From contig JAYKYS010000023.1 of assembly GCA_036924285.1 (NCBI GenBank), positions 1,116,001 to 1,180,000 of the forward strand: 64,000 nt of DNA, written 5' to 3'. Below, one piece after another: positions 55,208 to 64,000 of this stretch (within the stretch, counting starts at the first letter, position 1; every line of letters begins with the position of its first letter). Below the pieces are notes generated by a model. The model did no database searches and had not been told where the DNA came from. It worked only from the letters and a program-made list of their open reading frames with translations. The stretch is from Asterella californica (taxonomy: Eukaryota > Streptophyta > Marchantiopsida > Marchantiales > Aytoniaceae). A program made the position numbers and the translations under genes.

Positions 55208-57328
55208 GTAATTTCCACGAAGTCATTGTGCCAATCACCCGATGGAGGCTTTTTGCCTCTGCTGGCTAGGCTATCTAGCACAAGTTGCCTCGACTTATAA
55301 AATGTTTCATGGTTTGATGATGGTAATATTACCTGTGAGGACGGTGGTGCGGTGACCTGAAACTTTGTTAACTGTAATCTTAAGTTAAACGAAGGTCGGG
55401 AGCTCGAGTTGCCTCCATCTTGCAGTTTTTGCATTCATTCTTCGGTTCTAGGGCCATTTGGGTAGCAAGCACCTTTATGGAACTCGTCAGCATCACGTGG
55501 TTCGAAGCGCCTAGAATGAAGAAATGAAGGGACGAGAGCAGCGGCTGCCGGCGACCCTGCATTCCGGGTGACCTCAATGGTGGCGACAAGTATAAAAGTC
55601 CGACCTTCATCCATGATAGTATGTTCGCTATGAGTGTCCTTCGTCCTCATGCCTCCTCGCTTTTTGTAAGACCCGTTTCCTGGTTCAGCATTCACATAAG
55701 AATATTTCATTGATTTGCAACACACAGAGCAGATACAGATCGGTTGGTTTCATGCTGGCGCTCATTCTGCCTCTGAATCCCAACGGTGTTCATCCCGCTG
55801 TGACTCGAGCTCGAACTAATGATCCAACTCGTAACCTTTTTTACACACAGATTTGGCTGCGCTGTTGTGTTCCACCTCGTAACCAGTGCCGATAATCTGA
55901 AGCTTCGATCCATGCAGCGTAGCGTCTGATGTTTGTAGTTTATCCTCAAGCATGATTCTTTACATGTACGAAAAGTGGAGGAGGTGCAGTAAAACTAGCT
56001 TCAGTTAATCCGTGAGTACACTAACCTTAGATTGAGTAAGAGTTCCAAATACACTCGTGTTCGTTTTATATATATACAGTTATTGCACTTGGTAAAAGGG
56101 TATAGGACATGGAGAATGATAGACAATAGAAATAGTTTGAATTCAGTGTTCCGTGAGCACACCAAGTTCGAAGACATAGAGAATTATAGAAATTTTAACT
56201 TTTTGTTGAAGGATATCATGGATTTTATTACTCTGAGATCAAAAGACACACATATTTAAAGAGATAGCAAGCATCACAGCAAGATCTAAGGTGTGCACAC
56301 TTGGTGATTCTACACAGAGAAATTAAAGAGATACATATATCTAACGAAAAAATAAACATCAGAGCAAGACCCAAGATGAGCGGACGATCGAGTATTTTTG
56401 CTGAGGAAAAAGCAATACTAGAATTTCTCTGGACCTTGCACAACAGAGTAGTAAAGTGTACCTAACCTCCACACACAAAACGTAAGAACTAAAGTGTGCG
56501 GACGATCGATAATTTTTACTTACAAGAAACCAATACTGAAATTTATCTGGACTCGACAGAACAACAACGTACCCAACCCCCAAACACGAGACTTGGACGT
56601 CGGAATTCCCCTGGAGAGAAGACTAGAATAGAACCGTGATCAGAAGAATGAGAAAAATGAGAACTGCAACTGGTACTCGTTTAACGCTTGGACCTAATTA
56701 ATCATTGATATTAACTCCATATGTCGTTATATAAAATGTTAGTTCAATTTGAAAAGTTGAGTAGTTCTAATAGAGAACACAGCTGAAACCCTGGAGTCAG
56801 GATACCGATACTCCATTGTGTGAGATGATATATTTACTTATGCATGCAATTGATAAACGATAACTTTGATGAGTGAATGATCACCGTCGAGACTGCCAAA
56901 GGGTATTCTATTTCGTATCCAAGCACCAGATATGTTATATTATTTTTACTTAATTATTTCAATTATTTCAATAAAAATTAAATAATAAATTAAACCTTGG
57001 TATATTTACCTCCTCTATAAAGAAATAAAGGAGGTGAATAATATGCACGGGTGCCTCCCTTTTTTTTTCACTATCGACGTTCGAATCAAATGGTGGTTGT
57101 AAAGAAAAGAAAAAGAGACTAAAATAAAATGGTGGTTGTAAAGACGAGAAAAAGAGTTTGACTCTTTCTTTCTGCCGTGCTTCTCACCGCCGGAGGTTAC
57201 GTCGAAAGCTGTCTAGAAGACGATATGATCAATCCTGGAGTCAGAGTAGGCAGACGCCAAGAAAGGGAGATTTTGGTGACCTATACATACGACGAGCCTT
57301 GCGGAGCTCACGTCCTGACGATACTGTA

Positions 57329-57732
57329 TGTTAAATATCATTAGAGGTCACATCTAAACTCTGCGGAAGGTAAAAAGACAAAAGTAAAAAAAAAGGAAGA
57401 GGTGACTTGTGACATGACTTGTGACGTGAGAAGCACTGTGACAGCAGTTAGGTAAGTCACTTTGAGGTGACAGCAGTTATGTATCATTAGTATATTAACT
57501 CACATTCCGTGTAGAGTAGTATGAGTGGGAAGCCCTTTCTGTCTGTACCAGTTCTGAAGTCTAAGTAAAGCTGTGCACATTATCATCTCGGAATATTTCT
57601 GTTCAGTTCTCCTTCTGATTAGTTTTAACAGGCTGATCTGTTATCAGTTCTAATAGGCTGATAGCATTCTGTTGTGGGAGATAAATTCTGTATTCTGAGA
57701 GACTTGGGAGTATAGTTCTCAGTTTTGTAACA
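57329..57732 (+). repeat. 5' LTR of element 5
   Basis: 404 bp, TGTTAAATATC...TTTTGTAACA. Differences from the 3' LTR include GTGTAGAG/CTGTAGAG, GAGTGGGA/GAGTCGGA, a 1-bp indel in CACAT(T)ATC and TATAGTT/TACAGTT. Confidence 0.95.
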
Positions 57733-57744
57733 TGGTATCAGAGC
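57733..57744 (+). other. Primer binding site of element 5
   Basis: TGGTATCAGAGC immediately after the LTR, the classic site complementary to the initiator-Met tRNA used by plant copia elements. Confidence 0.92.
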
Positions 57745-57807
57745 TCAGGTTGCTCAAGCTAAGGTTTTAAGATTCTGATAATCTGATATTTAGTTTCTGG
57801 GGCTTTT

Positions 57808-58416
57808 TTGGACTCATCATTTCAGCAAGATAGCAACTATAGTTGTTACTTTCAGATGGATGACTGTATTATGCTTTCTCAACAAGCATACATAAAGTCT
57901 ATACTTGGAGAGTTTCAGATGGAAGATTGCAAGTCATCAGCAACACTTATGGATCAAGAAAGTGATTTTGAGGAGACAACAGCTGACAATAGCATTGAAG
58001 AATATCTGTATAAGAAATTAATTGATGGAATTATCAGTTGGAGCAGCAAGAAGCAGAATACAGCAGCAAGATCTTCAACGGAAACTGAATATATTGTTCT
58101 TAGTGATGGTTCTATAACCTTGATATGGTTAAGGAATTTATTGCAGGAGATGAGAGAAAATACATCTGGACCTGCAGTATTACATGTGGATAATCAGAGT
58201 GCAATGTTCTTGGTTAACAATAGAGTTATCAGAGAAAGAACAAAAGGTTTGGAGACAAGGTTACATCATATAAGGGAGAAAATTGAAGCTAAAATAGTCA
58301 AGCTTGAATATTGTCCATCGGAAGATCAGTTAGCTGATATTTTTACCAAAGCTTTACCAAAGCTAAGGTTTATACATATCAGAGATTTACTAGGTATGAA
58401 AGAAGTGATGCTCTAA
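57808..58416 (+). CDS. 202-aa fusion ORF: copia RT tail and RNase H
   Basis: Starts MDSSFQQDSNYSCYFQMDDC; the first 10-15 residues may derive from the gag start. They are fused to the RT C terminus (MLSQQAYIKSILGEFQMEDC) downstream of the Y-x-D-D box, then a shortened connection and RNase H: SSKKQNTAARSSTETEYIV, VLHVDNQSAMFLVNN, LHHIREKIEAKIVKLEYCPS and DQLADIFTKALPK. Capsid, protease, integrase and the RT active site are missing. RNase H-type motifs are retained, but the usual HID..HHF stretch reads ETRLHHIRE. The frame is uninterrupted despite the deletion. It could be translated as a small protein, or simply be a young relic. Confidence 0.8.
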   Translation: MDSSFQQDSNYSCYFQMDDCIMLSQQAYIKSILGEFQMEDCKSSATLMDQESDFEETTADNSIEEYLYKKLIDGIISWSSKKQNTAARSSTETEYIVLSDGSITLIWLRNLLQEMRENTSGPAVLHVDNQSAMFLVNNRVIRERTKGLETRLHHIREKIEAKIVKLEYCPSEDQLADIFTKALPKLRFIHIRDLLGMKEVML

Positions 58417-58426
58417 TGAAGGAGGG

Positions 58427-58829
58427 TGTTAAATATCATTAGAGGTCACATCTAAACTCTGCGGAAGGTAAAAAGACAAAAGTAAAAAAAAAGGAAGAGG
58501 TGACTTGTGACATGACTTGTGACGTGAGAAGCACTGTGACAGCAGTTAGGTAAGTCACTTTGAGGTGACAGCAGTTATGTATCATTAGTATATTAACTCA
58601 CATTCCCTGTAGAGTAGTATGAGTCGGAAGCCCTTTCTGTCTGTACCAGTTCTGAAGTCTAAGTAAAGCTGTGCACATATCATCTCGGAATATTTCTGTT
58701 CAGTTCTCCTTCTGATTAGTTTTAACAGGCTGATCTGTTATCAGTTCTAATAGGCTGATAGCATTCTGTTGTGGGAGATAAATTCTGTATTCTGAGAGAC
58801 TTGGGAGTACAGTTCTCAGTTTTGTAACA
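58427..58829 (+). repeat. 3' LTR of element 5
   Basis: 403 bp, TGTTAAATATC...TTTTGTAACA, following GAAGGAGGG and followed by the target duplication CTGTA. Confidence 0.95.
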
Positions 58830-58855
58830 CTGTAGCCTTTGACGAGTTCCCCAGG

Positions 58856-59216
58856 AATTTGCTTGATCACACCCCCAAGTAGGTTCCTTGAGCTTGATCA
58901 CGCCCCTCTTACTATGTATGGATTGATTGCGTTCTCCCCTGTATGGATTGATCACACCTCTGACTGGCTGTTGTCTGTAAAACCAGTCACTTTGTGATGT
59001 TACTCACATGTGAGACTGCATATATTAAATTTCAGAGCATGTATAGTTTAATTATTTTGAATAATATTAAATATTTTGAATTACAGTGATATTTAGTCAA
59101 CATTAAAAGTATTAAAATAATAAACCAAAAAATAAAAATACTGGTTTTATTGTCAATAACTCGTCAAGGGTACGATCAAGCTCAAGGAACCTACTGGGGG
59201 TGTGATCAAGCAAATT
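58856..59216. mobile_element. MITE-like element, copy 2
   Basis: Same inverted ends as 27726-28064 (AATTTGCTTGATCACACCCC... and complement ending AAGCAAATT). It has an extra segment of about 20 bp (a duplicated TGGATTGAT motif), so it is 361 bp. Non-coding. Confidence 0.63.
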
Positions 59217-61342
59217 GCTGCAGCTCGTCCGTAAATTCTTGGACAGAGTCACTACATAGAGCTGACGTAGCCCTGGACTTCTCTCTCTCTCTGCAACTTC
59301 CAGGATCTCAACTGGGCTTCTCCTCCCTTGTGATTGGCGTAACCGGGAGGATGGAGCCATTTCGGCACGCTGGCACGTAAACGGAAGAAGCAGAAGATAT
59401 TCTACATCACAAGTTCCGGCTGTCCGTTAGAGAGCGTACCAATGAGCAGAAAGAAGGGCCTGGAAATGAGCAGAGACGAAGACCTAGCCGAAATAAGAGA
59501 CAGAAGGGAATAAACAATACTACATAGCCTAAACTCTATATTTTCCCATTGATTTTATGACTAAGCCCTTCCTCGCCGAAAAATTGGTGGTAAAATTAAT
59601 TTTCCCTTCTAATTTGCATCCATTGGTGAAATAAAAGTTGAACATATTACAAATTGTACAGTTAGCCTTGAAAATTCCAAAGCTTTAGATATCAAAAACA
59701 ATTTATCGCGATAATAAATATACATGCAACATGCACTTCTCGCCAGAGAAAAAAAAGAAGACAAATGCTTATATAAGATTAAAAAGTATCAGAAACTAGA
59801 GATATTCAAATATTCAAACTAGTTGGCTGGAAACTAGTTTTTACGGAAGTTTACTTGTCGTGGAAAATACATTAAACAGAATACGGAATGTAATATAAAT
59901 CGTAACAAATATTACTTTGGAATAAATATATAAACTTATATATTTTAAATTTAAGTTTAACTGTGAACATGCAGTGCTACACTTGTTACAGAAAACAGAG
60001 AAGCCGTAAGCAATAGGCAACGGGACTCTCATCTTGCCATAAGCACGTTGTTCACTTTATTACACTTGTTACAACAAAGTCATAAGTGCAATATGCAAAG
60101 GGACTCCATATTGGCATGAACAACTCTGCTCGATGAATAATTTAATTCATTTCGAATTTTAATTATGACCTAATATTTCTAAAACTGTATTAGAACATAC
60201 ATTAAATTACCCCCTCTTCCCAAAGAAGAGAATGAATATGTAAAAAGTTAGACTTTTAGGGGGAATGCATCCAAGTGCCTTGTCCAAAGTAAATCAAGAA
60301 AAGGACAAGCATGATAACAGTGGGAAATCAAGAAAGTGGACTGGATCTCTGGTGGCATACGTAGAGAGTGGTTTTTACTTTTTACTTTTTGATAATATGT
60401 TTTTGTTTTTGTTTTTTAATTTCTTTCTGTTATAAAAAGGAAATCTACATACTACACAAAATTCTCAACTAGATGAATTGACAGTTACGGCATGATCCAA
60501 ACTTCACTCATAAGCAGAGCACGTACTGCCGAAACTATAGGACTTGGATGTTGATCTCAAAGAGACATTAGTTTATATTAAATATTAATTTACTATTAAA
60601 GATTTTATAAAAAAGTTAAATGATAAATTAATGAACATGTGACCGTTTCAGACAGATGGGGTGAACAAATATGCATGCGATCTTTTCAGACAGAGAAGGT
60701 GAATAATATGCATACGTACTTTACAATAAATATTTCTTTCCAGGAGGGTCCCACGGAGATACTTTTCTTTTCACCTCCTCCATCTTTCCATCACATCTAA
60801 GCGTTTAATTTATTACCTAACCTTTCCGGCAAGAAGGGTTAGATAATAAATTGAATTAATATATTAATAGTACCTGGTTCTTGGACTTGTATATTTGGAA
60901 GCACGATAGTCTACTCAGGTCTTCCGTTGTTTCTAGGTATATATTAGTAGTCAATATTTATAAAATATATTTACTTAATATATTATTTTTTAACGTTTAC
61001 ATATTTCCCCGATAACAGCAGCAAGCAAACAAAAGTTCTCATAAATTTATTGAGCATGAATAGATTATTCTGGGGGGTCAAGACTTTTGCGTATCTAAGT
61101 CAAGGGACTTTGTTGACTGCTGTTGTTTGCAAACGATGGGTATGAGACATTGTCATTTATCATTCTCAATGATAAGAAAGTGATAAAGACCATACTTGTG
61201 TGAGAGACGGCGTGCTGGTCTGGACCCCGGCCTGACAAGTCGAGGGTTTAGGGTTGGTTTGGGAGGAATCATCGTCGGGTGCTCGCGAGCGGGGCGGCGT
61301 ATCCTTGCGTATTCCCCCATCAAATTATTATTTAATTAATGA

Positions 61343-61380
61343 ATTATATTATATTATATTATATTATATTATATTATATA
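61343..61380. repeat. ATATT pentanucleotide microsatellite
   Basis: About seven uninterrupted copies of ATATT followed by ATATA. Confidence 0.95.
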
Positions 61381-62565
61381 AAAACAAATATTTTGTTTTT
61401 ATCTAAGCTCAGACTGCAATGGGATGGATTTGTTCATAACTAAAGTAATAATAGGATGTGATGTGTTTACTATAACTTAAAGTGATAAGTTTAAAATATA
61501 ATTAAGTGTGATGCGTTTGTGACCAGCTTCCTGGATACATAGTTTCAGAAGTGCATATGTTCACTCTCCCTTTGTGAGTTGTATATGTCTCTCTCTCATT
61601 TCCAGGTCTAACTATCACTTAATATTTAGAAATAAAGTCGATTTCTCTTTTCAGTTATAGAAGTTTTTCCCCTCATGGATTATACGTTTTACCAGTTTCC
61701 TGGATATGTAGTTTCAGAAGTAAGTATTTGTTTGATATAGAATTTTCTCATAATATTAATATTTTTCTGATAACAACAACTGGATAAGTTGACCTTGCAT
61801 GCACACATATATATATTCGGTGGACTTCTTAAGCGTATTACTTGTAACTCACCGTGTAAAAATACAACCGAAAGCTTCCTTCTACATCGAACTATTTGTA
61901 GCAAAAGTAAAAAATAGTTCACCATATAAAAGGACAACCGAGGGCTTCCTTCTCTAACTCGATGAAAATAGGTGATATTAACAAAGATTTACATTTGCAA
62001 TGGAATTGCAAGACTATATGCTTAGCGATTTATCCGGATCTATTCTCTATTTCTTTTTATTTTTAGTTTTCACAACTACTCCATCTGAAAAAGATCTCTC
62101 TTCCTTCCGGTTGCTATACGTATAGCTATGCTAACGCAGAGCAAAAACACTCACGAGATGAAACCAAAAGTAAAATTCAAACTTAATTCTATAGTGATTC
62201 AAGCGTGTGTAAAGAGAATTCAATCTGCAAAAAGGAGTCTGAATGTCTTAACATTTTGCAGAAGAGAAGAGAGGAAAATTGAGCAATTTGAGCTTAAACC
62301 TCCGCTCCTGATATTTAGGTTATGGGTTACTCAGACTCTTCATTTTTTTATGTGCGCGGAGATGAAAAGAGACCTCTGGGTTATCAAGAGCAAACTGCAC
62401 TTTTTCATAATGTTTGAGTCTGACCTCCGTTGTTCACGTGATAGATAGTGTTGAAAAGCGACTAGAAAGCGCTACATTTTTACAAAAACGATCTTTGATT
62501 TTCATCTAAGCATTATCAGAACCCAGTTTGTTAAATTCTAAGCTTTTTGTATTCCAGACATTCGG

Positions 62566-62601
62566 AGAGGGATTTTGAATTCAAGAGGGATTTTGAATTC
62601 A
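62566..62601. repeat. Perfect 18-bp tandem duplication
   Basis: AGAGGGATTTTGAATTCA occurs twice in a row (62566-62583 and 62584-62601). Confidence 0.95.
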
Positions 62602-63857
62602 AGAGGAATCTAGAAATAATATTCTATTTGGTACCCTTTTATACCAGGAGGGGGTTTATAAACATAGTAACAAAGTTCTACGTTTGCAATCCGGATCTAA
62701 AATGTTTTTACATAAACTTGAGCCAAACGTGACCACTTATGATACCAGGCAAAATGTTAGGTAATGAGCAGTTTGTCATATGCAAAGAAATGATCGTCCT
62801 GACCAAAGTACACCCAATGATTATAATTAATATCACCGTGCAAATCCTGTCGATGTTCCTATCCTAGAAAATTAATAACACAACCACAACAATTATAACA
62901 TCCATACCATGTTTGATAGTAGAGAAGTCTTATAAAGCGGAAATAAACATTAAGAAAACATATCTGCACTCAAGCGACCTCCTCCCCAAGTTCATGTAAC
63001 AACCCCTTGGGATAATTCGGCTCCTCAGTCTTTCCTCCCTCCTCTCTTCTCTAATTCCAACTAATTCAACAACTTGCACTAGAAAATAAAAGTATTCCCC
63101 TTTCTTTCCGGGTTTTTACAATCGACGGATAGCAACAACAATGCACTCGAAGCGAAAAGCGCTGTGAGTGCGGAGAACGGTGGGATTAGCTAAAGATGGG
63201 GGACGGTTTAGGGATAAGCTAAAGATGGTAACGGGTTTACGGAGTAGGTTTGCAGGCACCCTACAAGTAGCGGAAGCAGCAGTAATGGGAATAGTCGAAC
63301 CGTCTTAATTCTCGAAGCAGGTCGGGCAGCGGAACGTACCTTCCACACTTTGCAGTGTGAAAGGCGGAGGAAAGGCGAGGTCCTTACGCGACCGTCAGAC
63401 AGTCAGTTGTTATCAGTCGCTGCTGCTGTAACAGTTGAGTGTCTCATTCGTGGCTCGAACTAGCGCTGCGTGCTCAGGCGGCGACTGGGGAGTGACGAGG
63501 GATCTCCACTTTCGTGTCTTTATTCGCATCGGACGTGCGAAATTCACGACTCCAAGTTCGCAGAAGAAACGAAGGAAGGAAAGAAGAGTCGATAGAACTC
63601 CACTCATCATACTCTGTAGTCGACTGATCGGTGGCAGCTGGCTGTCCTTTTGCGAACGGAGAGGAGAGCGTGAATTCATAAATATACATCTTTCCTTTTG
63701 TTGGTCGGGCGCCGAGTGGACTAAGGCTCCAAGATTTAGTTGCTGTGTTCCTCAAAAAATTCGTGGGCAGGATGTCGATCGGCCGGTCAGGTTTGAGTGA
63801 TTGGCTGTAGGGAGTCGAGCGGTTCTCTCGTTCATCGCTCGCTCGGCTCGCTGTGCC

Positions 63858-63920
63858 ATGGCGTTTCCTCCCCCGTTCTTCGCGAGGGCTATTTCTGACG
63901 CTGATAAAAGCGGAGAATAG
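63858..63920 (+). other. Short conserved ORF of 20 codons, copy 2
   Basis: Counterpart of 29591-29653: ATG in GCCATGG, same frame, starts MAFPPPFFARAIS, ends GE then TAG. Conservation of frame is weak evidence because the duplication is recent. Confidence 0.2.
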
Positions 63921-64000
63921 TGAGGAGTGAGGACTTTCGGCTGCGGGATTCAAAAAGGAAGTGAGGACTTTTCAGGAGTGTTGAGTTGTCCGTGGCGAGC

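Larger units (their letters stand above)
57329..58829 (+). mobile_element. Young deletion-derivative Ty1/copia element (element 5)
   Basis: LTRs 57329-57732 (404 bp) and 58427-58829 (403 bp) differ at about four positions that I can see. The 5-bp target duplication CTGTA is perfect (57324-57328 and 58830-58834). The primer site TGGTATCAGAGC follows the 5' LTR directly, and the purine tract GAAGGAGGG precedes the 3' LTR. The internal region is only 694 bp and holds one 202-codon ORF. The paralogous segment near 27703 lacks the element and supplies the empty site. It must depend on proteins from a full-length relative. Confidence 0.95.
60113..63499. other. AT-rich intergenic DNA
   Basis: No convincing gene. 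It contains an imperfect hairpin related to 28947-28996 (about 60804-60853), an ATATT microsatellite, and two short local duplications (about 61520/61693, CCTGGATA..TAGTTTCAGAAGT; about 61850/61918, ACAACCGA..GCTTCCTTCT). Open frames such as 62128-62448 have no recognisable motif. This stretch has no counterpart in duplication copy 1 except the hairpin. Confidence 0.45.
54144..64000 (+). repeat. Segmental duplication, copy 2
   Basis: 54144-60112 matches 24574-28924 and 63500-64000 matches 29226-29735. It includes a copia insertion (57329-58829) absent from copy 1, and about 3.1 kb more sequence in the gap between the two blocks (60113-63499). It runs off the window end. The left flank differs from that of copy 1. 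Confidence 0.85.

Noticed and set aside
61225..61260. TTTAGGG-like bases suggesting a telomeric repeat
   Set aside because: Only a single TTTAGGG is present, not an array.
62128..62448. 106-codon plus-strand frame in AT-rich DNA
   Set aside because: Lys-rich, no recognisable motif and no context; likely chance.
1..64000. Search by eye for tRNA, rRNA and riboswitch genes
   Set aside because: No cloverleaf with matching arms or conserved rRNA core was seen; a tRNAscan run would be decisive.

Overview
This is nuclear DNA of a land plant. It is dominated by plant-type LTR retrotransposons (Ty3/gypsy, including a chromovirus, and Ty1/copia with an initiator-Met primer site), nested insertions, a MITE-like element, a decayed LINE-like element and one small island of intact single-exon genes. 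The mix of GC-rich low-copy DNA and very degenerate repeats, the gypsy families present, and the unusual gene pair suggest an early-diverging land plant. A liverwort such as Marchantia is my best guess, by inference only. I saw no rRNA or tRNA gene, no CRISPR array and no bacterial operon structure.

Layout. 1-5032 and 13794-14784 form a region saturated with GTCTTC/GAAGAC, carrying a decayed coiled-coil ORF (1533-3935, minus). It is split by a complete gypsy element (5033-13793, minus) with two 915-bp LTRs. 14785-20331 is a 5'-truncated chromovirus (plus). It meets the 3' end of a related element in opposite orientation (20332-21334), giving a long imperfect palindrome. A third gypsy element encoding a C-terminal PHD finger (about 21736-24573, minus) interrupts that second chromovirus at its chromodomain and is itself cut off by a segmental duplication. 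That duplication (24574 to about 29735, and again 54144-64000) carries a broken SRP54-like gene fragment, a MITE-like element and a perfect 23-bp-arm hairpin. The downstream copy also holds a very young deletion-derivative copia element (57329-58829).

The only convincing intact host genes are two tandem 336-codon paralogues on the plus strand (31864-32874 and 34934-35944). Both have a predicted N-myristoylation start and a cytochrome-P450-like cysteine motif near the C terminus. The spacer between them holds a tandem duplication and a solo LTR with a perfect target-site duplication.

36240-38460 is a decayed plus-strand copia. 38460-38816 and 47317-47830 are two halves of a minus-strand copia gag/protease, split by a complete 8.5-kb gypsy element (38817-47316, minus). 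47910-50866 holds a copia LTR, RNase H, and inverted integrase/RT pieces. 51100-53970 is a decayed LINE-like RT (minus). 60113-63499 is AT-rich intergenic DNA.

Functionally the window is a transposon graveyard around a two-gene island. Nearly every element ORF carries nonsense codons, frameshifts or lost catalytic residues. The intact features are the paralogue pair and the recent small copia insertion with its uninterrupted 202-codon ORF.
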